DNA from: an uncultured Bacteroidales bacterium
GTDB taxonomy: Bacteria; Bacteroidota; Bacteroidia; Bacteroidales; Muribaculaceae
Assembly: GCA_902776955.1 (NCBI GenBank)
Contig: CACYSG010000005.1
Coordinates: forward strand, 32,967-96,966
Direction: 5' to 3'
DNA length: 64,000 nt
The notes beneath the pieces are model-generated. The model saw nothing but the letters and a program-made list of their open reading frames with translations, searched no databases and was not told the origin of the DNA. Positions 1 through 9,599 of the stretch are shown one piece after another. Numbering within the stretch: the stretch's first letter is position 1; every line of letters starts with the position of its first letter. The position numbers were made by a program, and so were the translations under genes.

Positions 1-2714
1 ACACCTATAAATGTGATATTGACCCCAACCGCCCCAAGTTTTATGTTCTCGACATGTTCCCTTATCCCTCGGGAGCAGGTTTGCATGTGGGACACCCGCT
101 GGGCTATATCGCCAGTGACATTTATGCGCGTTACAAGCGCCTGAAAGGCTTCAACGTGCTCCATCCCATGGGCTATGACGCCTATGGCCTGCCTGCCGAG
201 CAATATGCCATCCAGACGGGACAACACCCCGAAATCACTACCAATGAAAATATCGCCCGCTATCGCGAGCAGTTGGACAAGATCGGTTTCTGCTATGATT
301 GGGACCGTGAGGTGCGCACCTGTGACCCTGTATACTACAAGTGGACACAGTGGGCCTTCCTGCAGATGTTCAAGAGCTACTACAACACCGAGCTCGACAA
401 GGCACGCCCCATCACCGAGTTGGTAGCCCACTTTGAGAAGCACGGCACTCAGGGCTGTAATGCCCACACGTCGTGTACCGACGAGTTCACTGCCGACGAA
501 TGGAACGCGATGACCCAAGTCCAGAAGAATGACGTGCTGATGAATTACCGCATCGCCTATCTGGGTAACACGATGGTGAACTGGTGTCCCAAGTTGGGTA
601 CTGTGCTCGCTAACGACGAGGTGAGCGAGGGTGTATCGGTGCGCGGCGGTTATCCCGTCGAGCAGAAGATGATGCGCCAGTGGTGCCTGCGTGTGTCGGC
701 CTATGCCGGACGCCTGCTGCGCGACCTGGATACCATCGAGTGGACCGAGAGCATCAAGGAGACCCAGCGCAACTGGATCGGTTACAGCGAGGGTGCCGAG
801 ATGACTTTCCCCATCGCTGACAGCGACAAGAGCCTGTTGATTTTCACCACTCGCGCCGACACCATCTTTGGTGTGACGTTCATGGTACTGGCTCCCGAGA
901 GCATCTATGTGGACGATGTGGTGACGCCCGACCAGCGTGCCGCCGTCGATGCTTATCTCGACGAGGTGAAGCACAAGACCGAGCGTGAGCGCATGATTGA
1001 GAAGAAGGTGAGCGGTGTGTTTACCGGCAGCTATGCCGTCAACCCCATCACCAAGAAGAATATTCCCATCTACATCAGCGACTATGTACTGGCGGGATAC
1101 GGCACGGGTGCCATCATGGCGGTACCGGCTCATGACAGCCGCGACTATGCCTTTGCCAAGCATTTTGACCTGCCCATCATTCCGTTGATCGAGGGTGCCG
1201 ACGTGAGCGAGGAGAGTTTTGATGCCAAGGAGGGTATCATGACCAACTCGTCCAACGAATACCTGCAGTTGAATGGTCTCCAGGTCAAGGAGGCTATTGC
1301 CAAGACCAAGGAATACATTGAGCAGGAGGGTATCGGCCACGTCAAGGTAAACTACCGCCTGCGTGACGCCATCTTCAGCCGTCAGCGCTACTGGGGCGAA
1401 CCGTTCCCCATCTATTATGACGAGAACAACCAGCCGCAGCCGCTTGACGAGAGCAAGTTGCCGCTGCAGCTGCCCGAGGTGGACAAGTTCCTGCCCACCG
1501 AGACGGGCGAGCCGCCTCTGGGCCGCGCCAAGAATTGGGTGACCACCGAAGGTTATCCCCTGGAGTTGAACACGATGCCGGGATTCGCCGGTTCGTCGGC
1601 CTATTACCTGCGTTATATGGATCCGCACAACCAGGAGGAACTCGTCTCTCATGAAGCCAATGATTATTGGCGCCAGGTGGACCTCTATGTGGGTGGTACC
1701 GAGCATGCTACGGGTCACTTGATTTACAGCCGTTTCTGGAACAAGTTCCTCTATGACTACAATTATGTCTGCGAGGCCGAGCCGTTCCGCAAACTCGTCA
1801 ACCAGGGCATGATTCAGGGTCGCAGCAACTTTGTTTACCGCATCAAGGAATCCAACAAGTTTGTCTCGCTCAACCTCAAGGATCAGTATGACGTGTCGCC
1901 CATCCATGTGGATGTGAACATCGTGCATACCGATGCCTTGGATATCGAGAAATTCCGCGAGTGGCGCCCCGAGTTCAAGGATGCCGAGTTCATCCTCGAG
2001 AACGGCAAGTACATTTGCGGCTGGGCTATCGAAAAGATGTCCAAGTCGATGTACAACGTTGTTAATCCCGACGATATCGTGGACCGCTTCGGTGCCGACA
2101 CGCTGCGTCTCTATGAGATGTTCCTGGGTCCCGTCGAGGCCAGCAAGCCCTGGGACACCAACGGCATCGACGGTGTGAACCGCTTCCTCAAGCGCCTGTG
2201 GGCACTGTTTTACAAGGGTGACACCATGCAACTCACCGACGAGAAACCCAGTGCCGAAGCGCTCAAGTCGCTGCACAAACTCATCAAGAAGGTGAGCGGT
2301 GACATCGAGGCCTTCAGCTACAACACGTCGGTGGCAGCCTTCATGATTTGCGTCAACGAGTTGACGGCCATGAAGTGCCGCTCGCGCGAGATTTACGAGC
2401 CGCTGGTAGTGCTGCTCGCACCGTTTGCACCCCACATTTCCGAGGAACTGTGGCACGTGCTGGGACACGACACCACCGTGTGTGACGCCCAGTGGCCCAC
2501 ATGGAACGAGGACTACCTCAAGGAGTCGACGGTGAAATATGCCGTATCGTTCAACGGCAAGCCCCGCTTCACCATCGAGGTTCCCGCCGACGCCGACGAG
2601 GAGCAGGTGAAGCAACTCGCCCTCACCGATGCCGGTGCCGAGCGTTGGCTCGACGGCAAGCAACCCAGGAAGATTATCTTCGTTAAGAATAAGCTTGTCA
2701 ATATCGTCGTGTAA
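1..2714 (+). CDS. leuS: leucyl-tRNA synthetase, 5' end outside window
   Basis: Charges tRNA(Leu) with leucine in the cytoplasm. The reading frame is open from base 3, and residues before the first internal ATG (54) already match the family ([12 protein letters not shown]), so the true start lies upstream, probably about 30 codons away. About 903 residues are visible. The class I HVGH signature is at about nt 84-95 and KMSKS at 2035-2049. The CP1 editing domain lies between them, with [10 protein letters not shown] near 848 and the [15 protein letters not shown] segment near 1100-1145. A C-terminal anticodon-binding helical domain follows and the stop is TAA. The family is normally about 920-950 residues in Bacteroidota, so only the N-terminus is missing. 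It is followed after 87 bp by rdgB on the same strand. Confidence 0.97.
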   Translation, partial: TYKCDIDPNRPKFYVLDMFPYPSGAGLHVGHPLGYIASDIYARYKRLKGFNVLHPMGYDAYGLPAEQYAIQTGQHPEITTNENIARYREQLDKIGFCYDWDREVRTCDPVYYKWTQWAFLQMFKSYYNTELDKARPITELVAHFEKHGTQGCNAHTSCTDEFTADEWNAMTQVQKNDVLMNYRIAYLGNTMVNWCPKLGTVLANDEVSEGVSVRGGYPVEQKMMRQWCLRVSAYAGRLLRDLDTIEWTESIKETQRNWIGYSEGAEMTFPIADSDKSLLIFTTRADTIFGVTFMVLAPESIYVDDVVTPDQRAAVDAYLDEVKHKTERERMIEKKVSGVFTGSYAVNPITKKNIPIYISDYVLAGYGTGAIMAVPAHDSRDYAFAKHFDLPIIPLIEGADVSEESFDAKEGIMTNSSNEYLQLNGLQVKEAIAKTKEYIEQEGIGHVKVNYRLRDAIFSRQRYWGEPFPIYYDENNQPQPLDESKLPLQLPEVDKFLPTETGEPPLGRAKNWVTTEGYPLELNTMPGFAGSSAYYLRYMDPHNQEELVSHEANDYWRQVDLYVGGTEHATGHLIYSRFWNKFLYDYNYVCEAEPFRKLVNQGMIQGRSNFVYRIKESNKFVSLNLKDQYDVSPIHVDVNIVHTDALDIEKFREWRPEFKDAEFILENGKYICGWAIEKMSKSMYNVVNPDDIVDRFGADTLRLYEMFLGPVEASKPWDTNGIDGVNRFLKRLWALFYKGDTMQLTDEKPSAEALKSLHKLIKKVSGDIEAFSYNTSVAAFMICVNELTAMKCRSREIYEPLVVLLAPFAPHISEELWHVLGHDTTVCDAQWPTWNEDYLKESTVKYAVSFNGKPRFTIEVPADADEEQVKQLALTDAGAERWLDGKQPRKIIFVKNKLVNIVV

Positions 2715-2726
2715 CTAATTGTATAG

Positions 2727-2783
2727 CTACGAATTACGCGGATTAACGAATGAATGGATTCGGTCAATTCGTGTAATTCGTAG
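2727..2783. repeat. 11-bp perfect inverted repeat between leuS and rdgB
   Basis: CTACGAATTAC (2727-2737) and GTAATTCGTAG (2773-2783) are perfect reverse complements around a 35-bp AT-rich loop. It could form a cruciform or an RNA hairpin in a leuS-rdgB transcript. There is no run of T directly after it, so it is not a typical terminator. The wording (acgaattacgcg, gtgtaattcg) resembles the interior of the two MITE-like elements at 26.6 and 54.8 kb, so it may be a relic of that family. Confidence 0.6.
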
Positions 2784-2801
2784 TTTTTTAGTTTGATCAT
2801 A

Positions 2802-3389
2802 ATGATGAAAAAGATAGTTTTTGCCACGAATAATGCGCACAAGCTGCAGGAACTGCGGCAGATGCTGGGGGAGCGCTACGAGATTTTGGGTCTCGCCGAC
2901 ATCGGTTGTCACGAGGATATCCCCGAAACTGCCGATTTCATCGAGGAAAATGCCCAAATCAAGGCCCGCTTTGTCAAGGATCATTACGGCTATGACTGCT
3001 TCAGCGATGACACCGGGCTGGAAATCGACGCCCTGAACGGCGAACCGGGAGTACACTCGGCACGCTATGCCGGTCCCGGGCATGACAGCGAGGCCAACAT
3101 CGACAAGGTGCTCAGCAAACTCGATGGGGTGACCGACCGCACAGCGCGGTTCCGCACCGCCATTGCCCTCTTGCAGGGCGACGAGATGCACCTGTTCGAG
3201 GGCCAGGTCGAGGGTGTTATCCTCACCGAGCGTCATGGTACGGGAGGTTTCGGCTACGACAGCATTTTCCAACCCGTTGAAGGTGACGGCAGCACGTTTG
3301 CCCAGATGTCACCCGAGGAGAAGAACCGCATCAGCCATCGTGGACGCGCCGTGGCAAAACTTGTGGAATTTCTCAATAGAGAGAACTGA
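2802..3389 (+). CDS. rdgB: XTP/dITP diphosphatase (non-canonical purine NTP pyrophosphatase)
   Basis: Hydrolyses dITP, XTP and ITP to monophosphates, keeping deaminated purines out of DNA and RNA. The RdgB/HAM1 signatures are clear: FATNNAHKLQEL at the N-terminus, SDDTGLEIDALNGEPGV, HSARYAG, GFGYDSIFQP and SHRGRA near the C-terminus. The length of 195 residues is normal. The frame also has a TTG at 2793, but ATG 2802 or 2805 gives the usual MKKIVFATNN start, so I chose 2802. The downstream menF starts 20 bp after the stop, so rdgB may be co-transcribed with the men operon. Confidence 0.95.
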   Translation: MMKKIVFATNNAHKLQELRQMLGERYEILGLADIGCHEDIPETADFIEENAQIKARFVKDHYGYDCFSDDTGLEIDALNGEPGVHSARYAGPGHDSEANIDKVLSKLDGVTDRTARFRTAIALLQGDEMHLFEGQVEGVILTERHGTGGFGYDSIFQPVEGDGSTFAQMSPEEKNRISHRGRAVAKLVEFLNREN

Positions 3390-3409
3390 AGTCTAATAAT
3401 CCGGGAACT

Positions 3410-4441
3410 GTGAAAGCCTTTGCCATATACCGTTTGCCGCACGCCAGCCAATGCACGCTGGTGGGCCAGGATGGTATGCCGGTTTCACTGTCATCCTTGA
3501 GTGAATTGACGGGTAAAGAGAGTGGTTTCCTGATATCACCGTTCTCGATGGACGAGTCATCGGCCATCGTGTTGTTGCAACCTGATGAGGTACGGCAACT
3601 GGCTCCCGATCAAGTGGCTGGAATGGATGATTTGCCCTTTCATTCAGCCGATGGCAAATTGACCGTTTCGCCTTGTTCCAGAGAGACCTACCACGATGAT
3701 TTTTCCCGATTTCATCGGGCTTTTTCCGAAACGGGCATCCAAAAACTGGTGCTCGCGCGTAGTGAGGATTTTGACCGAAAAGGTTGTCATCCTGCCGAGC
3801 TGTTTGCCCGTGCGTGCCAGTGTTATCCCGAGGCTTTTGTGACGCTTTTTTCGGCACCGCAATGTGGCACGTGGCTGGTGGCTTCGCCCGAGGTATTGCT
3901 CTTGAGGGACTCGGTCCAGTGGCACACGATGGCGCTTGCCGGAACGATGCGCTATGCCGACCACTTGCCGCAATGGAGCGACAAGAATGTCCGTGAGCAG
4001 GGTTATGTGACCCGCTATATCAAGGCTTGTCTGGACCGTTACAGCGACGATGTGTCCCTGACGGGTCCTTACACCAAACGCGCTGGAAGCTTGGTTCACC
4101 TGTGCACTGATTTCTCATTCAACTTGTCTCCTGATGTCCGCCTGGGTGACGTCCTCGATGCCATGCATCCCACGCCCGCCGTGTGTGGACTGCCTAAGGA
4201 GGAAGCCTTGCGGTTTATTCTTGATAATGAGAGTGTTGACCGTGATTATTACAGTGGCTTTTCCGGACCGTTGAATTTGGAGGGTCAAACGTCCTTCTTT
4301 GTTTCGTTGCGCTGCATGCGCATCATCGGCGACCGTTATCGCCTGTTTGCCGGCGGCGGCATTCTGCCCGAGAGTGACGAGTCGCTCGAGTGGGAGGAGA
4401 CCGAGGCCAAGATGCAGACCATGTTATCGTTAATTGGTTAA
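3410..4441 (+). CDS. menF: isochorismate synthase MenF
   Basis: Converts chorismate to isochorismate, the first committed step of menaquinone synthesis. It is a 343-residue chorismate-binding-domain protein. Typical segments are KLVLARS (about residue 110), the ALAGTMR-like MALAGTMRYAD (about 177), HPTPAVCGLPKEEA (about 252) and YSGFSGP / FVSLRCMRI near the C-terminus, with the final GGGILPESDESLEWEETEAKMQTM helix. The start is GTG at 3410; no better ATG lies upstream in frame. It is immediately followed by menD, whose ATG lies 6 bp after the menF stop. Confidence 0.93.
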   Translation: MKAFAIYRLPHASQCTLVGQDGMPVSLSSLSELTGKESGFLISPFSMDESSAIVLLQPDEVRQLAPDQVAGMDDLPFHSADGKLTVSPCSRETYHDDFSRFHRAFSETGIQKLVLARSEDFDRKGCHPAELFARACQCYPEAFVTLFSAPQCGTWLVASPEVLLLRDSVQWHTMALAGTMRYADHLPQWSDKNVREQGYVTRYIKACLDRYSDDVSLTGPYTKRAGSLVHLCTDFSFNLSPDVRLGDVLDAMHPTPAVCGLPKEEALRFILDNESVDRDYYSGFSGPLNLEGQTSFFVSLRCMRIIGDRYRLFAGGGILPESDESLEWEETEAKMQTMLSLIG

Positions 4442-4447
4442 TTGACT

Positions 4448-6100
4448 ATGCGTTACAGCGATAAGGAAAATATCAATATCTTGTGTGCCGTGCTGTTGGG
4501 CCACGGCGTGAACCATGTCGTGGTGTGCCCCGGTTCACGCAACGCGCCCATCGTGCACAACTTCAACGAGTGCCCGCCGATGAATTGCTATCCCGTGACT
4601 GACGAGCGCAGTGCGGGATTTTTTGCCCTGGGCATGGCCGAGCAACTAGAGAAACCCGTCGCCGTGTGTGTGACCTCGGGAACGGCGTTGCTTGATCTGG
4701 CTCCGGCGGTTGCCGAGGCCCGTCATCGCCACCTACCGCTCATCGTCATCAGTGCCGATCGTCCGATGGCCCACATCGGCCAGCAGATGGGCCAGACCAT
4801 CGATCAGCCGGGCGCCTTGTCGCGTTGGACATTGGCAGATGTTAACCTGGTCGAGCCTCATGACGAACTCACGCGGTGGCACTGCAACCGCATGGCCAAC
4901 GAGGCCTTGCTGGCGGCCCGACGCGGGGGTCCTGTACACATCAACGTCCCCTACGACGAGCCGTTGTTTAACTTCACTGTGCCTGAATTACCCAATGAGC
5001 GCATTATCAGTAGGTTACCTGCACATGTGGATATTGATAATTTGGCATCCCATCTGGCGCCTGCCATCCACGCCGAACGCCCCATGCTGGTTATCGGTCA
5101 GATGACGCAGGGCTGCGTCCCCAATGAGGTAATAAAAAATCTTTCGCCGTGTTTCGCTGTGCTGGCCGAGGCATTGGGAGCCAGCGGTGGCGGTGTCCCC
5201 TATGACGAGGTGTTGCCGCTGGTTGAGGCGAATGCCGATTTCAAGCCTGATTGTGTCATCTACATGGGTGGTACGCTTGTGAGCAAACGCCTGAAGGCCT
5301 ACCTGCGCCAGTTGGAGGGTGTGCCCATGATAGAGGTGAGCGAGGATGGCGAGATACACGACACCTTTGGCCATCTGAGCCAGGTAGTTACCTGCCATCC
5401 GACGGATGCATTACAAGCGCTCGTCAAGTTGGTTGAAGGGGTAAAAGAAGCCAAGCCCTTTGCCCAGCGCTGGAATCATGCACTGGACAAGGCAAAGCGC
5501 TATTTTGACGCGTTGAGGCCCGATTTCTCACAGATGCTGGCGGTGAAGTTGGCTTTACAGTCGGTTCAGGAGTCTGAATTGCCTTATATACTGCATTTTG
5601 CCAACAGTCAGCCCGTCCGTCTGGCCAATCTGTTCTCCCGCTGGCATGTGCGTTGCAATCGCGGCGTGAACGGCATCGAGGGAACCGTGTCGGCTGCAGC
5701 GGGATGTGCCGCAGTCGTCGGCGACCGTGTCTTGTGCGTCACCGGCGACCTGAGTTTCTTCTACGATCAGAATGCCTTGTGGAACAAGAACTTGGGCGGC
5801 AATCTGCGCATACTGCTGCTCAACAACGGTGGCGGAGGCATCTTCGCCGGTCTCAAGGGCCTGGAAGCCTCGCCCGCTCGTGACAACATGATTGCCGGAG
5901 GCCACGCGACCCATGCCCAGGGTTGCTGCGACCAGCATGGTGTGGAATACCGCGCCGCTCATGGCAGCGAGGACCTGTATAAGGGCATCTCGTGGCTGGT
6001 TCAGGACGACAGCGACCGCCCGCGCCTGCTCGAGGTGGTCACCACCGTCGAGCGCGACCGCCGTGTCTGGCAACAAGCGATAGAATCATCAACAATCTGA
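4448..6100 (+). CDS. menD: 2-succinyl-5-enolpyruvyl-6-hydroxy-3-cyclohexene-1-carboxylate synthase MenD
   Basis: A ThDP-dependent enzyme that joins isochorismate and 2-oxoglutarate to give SEPHCHC, the second menaquinone step. 550 residues. The N-terminal PYR domain has VVVCPGSRNAPIV and TDERSAGFFALGMAE, the latter carrying the Glu that activates ThDP. The C-terminal PP domain carries GDLSFFYDQNAL and LLLNNGGGGIF, a GD...N type ThDP/Mg2+ motif. A TTG at 4442 is possible, but ATG 4448 (MRYSDKENI) matches the family start better. Second gene of menF-D-B-C-E. Confidence 0.95.
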   Translation: MRYSDKENINILCAVLLGHGVNHVVVCPGSRNAPIVHNFNECPPMNCYPVTDERSAGFFALGMAEQLEKPVAVCVTSGTALLDLAPAVAEARHRHLPLIVISADRPMAHIGQQMGQTIDQPGALSRWTLADVNLVEPHDELTRWHCNRMANEALLAARRGGPVHINVPYDEPLFNFTVPELPNERIISRLPAHVDIDNLASHLAPAIHAERPMLVIGQMTQGCVPNEVIKNLSPCFAVLAEALGASGGGVPYDEVLPLVEANADFKPDCVIYMGGTLVSKRLKAYLRQLEGVPMIEVSEDGEIHDTFGHLSQVVTCHPTDALQALVKLVEGVKEAKPFAQRWNHALDKAKRYFDALRPDFSQMLAVKLALQSVQESELPYILHFANSQPVRLANLFSRWHVRCNRGVNGIEGTVSAAAGCAAVVGDRVLCVTGDLSFFYDQNALWNKNLGGNLRILLLNNGGGGIFAGLKGLEASPARDNMIAGGHATHAQGCCDQHGVEYRAAHGSEDLYKGISWLVQDDSDRPRLLEVVTTVERDRRVWQQAIESSTI

Positions 6101-6129
6101 GAAACTAGATACTTTTATCTTAATTATTT

Positions 6130-6957
6130 ATGGCAACTAGAGAATGGAAAAAGATAGAGGGTTTCGACTTCAAGGAAATCCTGTTTGAAAAGTATGACCG
6201 CATCGCCAAGATCACCATCAACCGCGAGCGTTACCGCAACGCTTTCACGCCGTTGACGACGTGGGAGATGTCCCAGGCCTTTAACCATTGCCGTGATGCA
6301 GCCGATATTCGTGTCGTACTGCTCACGGGAGCGGGCGACAAGGCCTTCTGCTCCGGTGGTGACATGCATGTCAAGGGACGTGGAGGATATATCGACGGCG
6401 AGGGTGTGCCCCGCCTGAGCGTGCTCGACGTCCAGATGCAGATTCGCCGTTTGCCCAAACCCGTTATCGCTATGGTCAACGGTTATGCCATCGGCGGCGG
6501 CCATGTGCTGCATGTGGTGTGCGACTTGACGATCGCCAGCGAGAACGCCATCTTCGGCCAGACGGGACCCAAGGTGGGCTCGTTTGACGCGGGATTCGGC
6601 TCGTCCTATCTGGCCCGCATCGTGGGACAGAAAAAGGCGCGCGAAATCTGGTTCATGTGCCGCCAGTACACTGCCCGCGAGGCCGAGCAGATGGGCATGG
6701 TCAACAAGGTCGTGCCGCTGGAGCGACTCGAGGACGAGTGTGTCGAGTGGGCTCAGACGATGATGGAGCGCTCGCCGCTGGCCCTGCGCATGATCAAGAT
6801 GGGTCTCAACGCCGAACTCGACGGACAGGCAGGCATCCAGCAACTGGCCGGCGACTGCACCATGCTCTACTACTGCCTTGACGAAGCTCAGGAGGGCGGC
6901 AAGGCCTTCCTCGAGAAGCGCAAACCCGATTGGGACCAGTATCCCTATTTCCCCTGA
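6130..6957 (+). CDS. menB: 1,4-dihydroxy-2-naphthoyl-CoA synthase MenB
   Basis: A crotonase-fold enzyme that cyclises o-succinylbenzoyl-CoA to 1,4-dihydroxy-2-naphthoyl-CoA. 275 residues, the family's usual size. Recognisable segments are [36 protein letters not shown] (oxyanion-hole region), [21 protein letters not shown] and the C-terminal [11 protein letters not shown]. The start ATG 6130 lies 29 bp after menD. menC follows with its ATG 5 bp after the stop. In the pathway MenB acts after MenC and MenE, although the gene precedes them. Confidence 0.96.
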   Translation: MATREWKKIEGFDFKEILFEKYDRIAKITINRERYRNAFTPLTTWEMSQAFNHCRDAADIRVVLLTGAGDKAFCSGGDMHVKGRGGYIDGEGVPRLSVLDVQMQIRRLPKPVIAMVNGYAIGGGHVLHVVCDLTIASENAIFGQTGPKVGSFDAGFGSSYLARIVGQKKAREIWFMCRQYTAREAEQMGMVNKVVPLERLEDECVEWAQTMMERSPLALRMIKMGLNAELDGQAGIQQLAGDCTMLYYCLDEAQEGGKAFLEKRKPDWDQYPYFP

Positions 6958-6962
6958 TAACC

Positions 6963-8003
6963 ATGGGCCGCTACCATATCGACATCACCACCCGCACGTT
7001 TCATTTCAAGGAGCCGGCGGGCACTTCGCGCGGTGTTTACACCACGCGTGTGAGCCGCTTTGTCCACCTTACGTGCGATGACCTGCCGGGCATCGTCGGG
7101 GTGGGGGAATGCGCACCGCTGCCCCATCTCAGTTGTGACGACCTGCCCGACTATGACACGGTGCTGCGTCATCATTGCGACGATGTGTGCGCCCGTGGCG
7201 GTATTGATATCGATGCCCTGCGCGACTGTCCGTCGATGCTTTTCGGACTCGAGACGGCATGGAATCAACTCCACCGTGGAGGCTCTACAGCCTTGTCCGA
7301 CACGCCGTTTGCCCGTGGCGAGGAAGGCATTCCCATCAACGGCCTGGTGTGGATGGGCAATTTCGACACGATGTGCCGGCGTCTGGAACTGAAACTCAAT
7401 CAAGGCTTCTCGTGTGTGAAAATCAAGATAGGAGCCATCGATTTTGACGATGAAATGGCCCTGATTCGTCGTTTGCGCGACCGATACGGCAGCGACAGCA
7501 TCGAGTTGCGTGTGGATGCCAACGGGGCCTTCACGCCCGACGAGGCCATGGACAAACTCACGCGCCTGGCCGCACTCGGCATCCATTCCATCGAGCAACC
7601 CGTCAGGGCAGGACAGTGGCAGCAGATGTCCCGCCTGTGTGAGGCTTCTCCGCTTCCCATCGCCCTGGACGAGGAACTCATCGGCGTGAATACCCTGGAG
7701 CGCAAGCGCCAGCTGTTGGACACCATCCGTCCCCGTTACATTATCCTCAAGCCCTCGCTGCACGGCGGTGTGAGCGGCTGTCGCGAGTGGATAGCCCTGG
7801 CTCGCGAGCGCGGCATCGGCTCGTGGATTACCAGCGCCCTCGAGAGCAATGTGGGCCTCAATGCCATCGCCCACCTGGCCGCCGAGTGCTATGGCCCGGC
7901 TATCTCCATGCCTCAGGGCCTGGGGACGGGTCAGCTGTTCACCGACAACATCGACACGGTACCCATCGCCATCCGTGGCGACAAACTCTGGTATCTGCCA
8001 TGA
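6963..8003 (+). CDS. menC: o-succinylbenzoate synthase MenC
   Basis: An enolase-superfamily dehydratase that turns SHCHC into o-succinylbenzoate. 346 residues from ATG 6963; an upstream TTG (6930) would overlap menB and is unlikely. The superfamily residues are visible: the CVKIKIGA Lys-x-Lys pair, RVDANGAF (metal Asp), SIEQPV (metal Glu), ALDEELIG (metal Asp) and ILKPSLHGG (catalytic Lys). The stop codon overlaps the menE start in an ATGA arrangement, indicating translational coupling. Confidence 0.94.
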   Translation: MGRYHIDITTRTFHFKEPAGTSRGVYTTRVSRFVHLTCDDLPGIVGVGECAPLPHLSCDDLPDYDTVLRHHCDDVCARGGIDIDALRDCPSMLFGLETAWNQLHRGGSTALSDTPFARGEEGIPINGLVWMGNFDTMCRRLELKLNQGFSCVKIKIGAIDFDDEMALIRRLRDRYGSDSIELRVDANGAFTPDEAMDKLTRLAALGIHSIEQPVRAGQWQQMSRLCEASPLPIALDEELIGVNTLERKRQLLDTIRPRYIILKPSLHGGVSGCREWIALARERGIGSWITSALESNVGLNAIAHLAAECYGPAISMPQGLGTGQLFTDNIDTVPIAIRGDKLWYLP

Positions 8004-9001
8004 CGGTTGAGGACTTCATCGCGCAGTGGCTGGATGATAGCGACACGATTGAGGTGACCACCAGCGGCTCGACGGGCACCCCTCAGGTGATGCGCGTCGA
8101 GAAACGGCGCATGATGGCCAGCGCGCGTGCCACCTGCGACTTCCTGGGGTTACAGACCGGCGACACGGCCCTGCTGTGCATGAGCGTGGATTATATCGCG
8201 GGCAAAATGATGGTCGTCAGGGCACTTGAACGCGACCTGCGGCTCCTGACGGTCGAACCGTCGAGCCATCCCCTGTCGGTGCCCGAAATATCCGATGAAA
8301 TGGGCAAAAACGGGCTGGATTTTGCCGCTATGGTGCCTATGCAGGTGTATAGCACGCTGCAGGTGCCCCGCGAGCGGGAACTCTTCGCCCGCATCCGTCA
8401 CCTCATCATCGGCGGCGGTCCCCTGGATGCGGCACTCGAGGAACAGCTCAGGGACTTTGAGGGCGCCATCTGGCATAGCTACGGCATGACCGAGACGCTG
8501 TCACACATTGCCCTGCGCCGCGTGAGCGGTAAAGACGCTTCGCCTTGGTTCACGCCCTTGCCTGGGGTGACCCTCACTACCGATAGCGACCAATGCCTTG
8601 TCATCGATGCACCGCATCTGAATCCCGAACCGCTGGTGACACGCGATATCGTGGAGATGGAACCTGGCACACAGCGCTTTAAGGTGCTGGGACGCCGCGA
8701 TAACGTCATCAATACTGGCGGCATCAAGGTGCACATCGAGCAGTTGGAGCAGGCACTCGCACCGCACATCAATCGGCCTTTTCTCATCACCAAATGCCCC
8801 GACGACAAGTTCGGCGAAATCGTCGTCATGCTTCTGCAAGGCATCGACGCCGATGTGGCCGCCGCGCAGGCCGCTTGCGAGCACCATCTGCCCAAGTATG
8901 CCCGTCCCAAGTGCATCTTCCTTGTCCCCGCCTTGCCCATGACGGCTACCGGCAAACCCGCCCGTGCCCGCGCCGCCAACCTCGCCCAATCCCTACTTTA
9001 A
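8000..9001 (+). CDS. menE: o-succinylbenzoate--CoA ligase MenE
   Basis: An AMP-forming ligase that activates o-succinylbenzoate with CoA, the substrate maker for MenB. The ATG at 8000 overlaps the menC stop by 4 bp. 333 residues, short for the ANL superfamily but typical of compact Bacteroidales MenE. The P-loop TTSGSTGTPQ is at residues 20-29, the A5-like motif WHSYGMTETLSH near 160, GRRDNVINTGG near 232, and the C-terminal lysine motif TATGKPAR near 318. The final men gene here; no menA, MenH or MenI candidate lies in the window. Confidence 0.93.
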   Translation: MTVEDFIAQWLDDSDTIEVTTSGSTGTPQVMRVEKRRMMASARATCDFLGLQTGDTALLCMSVDYIAGKMMVVRALERDLRLLTVEPSSHPLSVPEISDEMGKNGLDFAAMVPMQVYSTLQVPRERELFARIRHLIIGGGPLDAALEEQLRDFEGAIWHSYGMTETLSHIALRRVSGKDASPWFTPLPGVTLTTDSDQCLVIDAPHLNPEPLVTRDIVEMEPGTQRFKVLGRRDNVINTGGIKVHIEQLEQALAPHINRPFLITKCPDDKFGEIVVMLLQGIDADVAAAQAACEHHLPKYARPKCIFLVPALPMTATGKPARARAANLAQSLL

Positions 9002-9071
9002 GCGGCATCTTCTTCAAGTCTCAAAAAGGTGATGCAAGATGGCCGTAATGAGGTTTATTTTGGGGATGTTT

Positions 9072-9102
9072 TTTGTTTTTTTGAAAAAAGGATTTAACTT
9101 TG
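9072..9102 (+). promoter_or_regulatory. Bacteroidota sigma-ABfr type promoter
   Basis: TTTG at 9072-9075, a 19-bp spacer, then TAACTTTG (TAnnTTTG) at 9095-9102. This is an exact match to the Bacteroidota primary-sigma consensus, 55 bp upstream of the ATG at 9158. It separates the secreted repeat protein from the men operon. Confidence 0.8.
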
Positions 9103-9157
9103 TCGGTCTTAATCAGTCTAAAGGACAAAATAACAACTTTTTAAGGAGGACAGAAAA

Positions 9158-9589
9158 ATGAAAAAGTTCAGATTATACATCACGGCGCTGGTGCTGGTCC
9201 TGGCTGGCATCATGGCGACAGGAGCCGAGGCACAGGTGCTGCGCGATGCCGACTATAACAGCATCGGCCGCATCAACGGCAACGGCGTGGTCCGTAACGA
9301 GGCGGGCCGCTCGGCTGGCTCGTTTGACGCCGACGGCACCGTGCGTGACGTGTCGGGACAAGCGGTGGGTGTGATCAAGCAGCTCGAGATTTTTGACATG
9401 GCTGGCACCCGCATCGGCTACATCAACACCGACGGCACCGTGCGTGACGGCGAGAGCAACGTGCTTGGTTACATCAACATCAACGACGGCAAGGTGACCG
9501 ACGCCCAGAAGCAGACCATCGGCTTTGCCCGCGGTGTGCGCGTGGACTGGATTGCCTGCTACTACTTCTTCCACATGTTCGGACAGTGA
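9158..9589 (+). CDS. small secreted glycine-rich repeat protein
   Basis: 143 residues; not a family I can name. An N-terminal signal peptide (MKKFRLYITALVLVLAGIMA, then cleavage near GAEAQ) sends it out of the cytoplasm. The mature part is built from short degenerate repeats of about 20 residues with the pattern G-x-I-x-x-x-G-x-V-R-(N/D): IGRINGNGVVRNE, AGSFDADGTVRDV, IGYINTDGTVRDG, LGYININDGKV. These probably form a small beta-strand repeat sheet. It ends in an aromatic segment, ACYYFFHMFGQ. A strong AAGGAGG sits about 10 bp before the ATG, unusual in Bacteroidota, where Shine-Dalgarno sites are weak. The stop lies 10 bp before the GH3 gene, so the two are probably co-transcribed. Confidence 0.75.
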   Translation: MKKFRLYITALVLVLAGIMATGAEAQVLRDADYNSIGRINGNGVVRNEAGRSAGSFDADGTVRDVSGQAVGVIKQLEIFDMAGTRIGYINTDGTVRDGESNVLGYININDGKVTDAQKQTIGFARGVRVDWIACYYFFHMFGQ

Positions 9590-9599
9590 CGTTTAGGCG

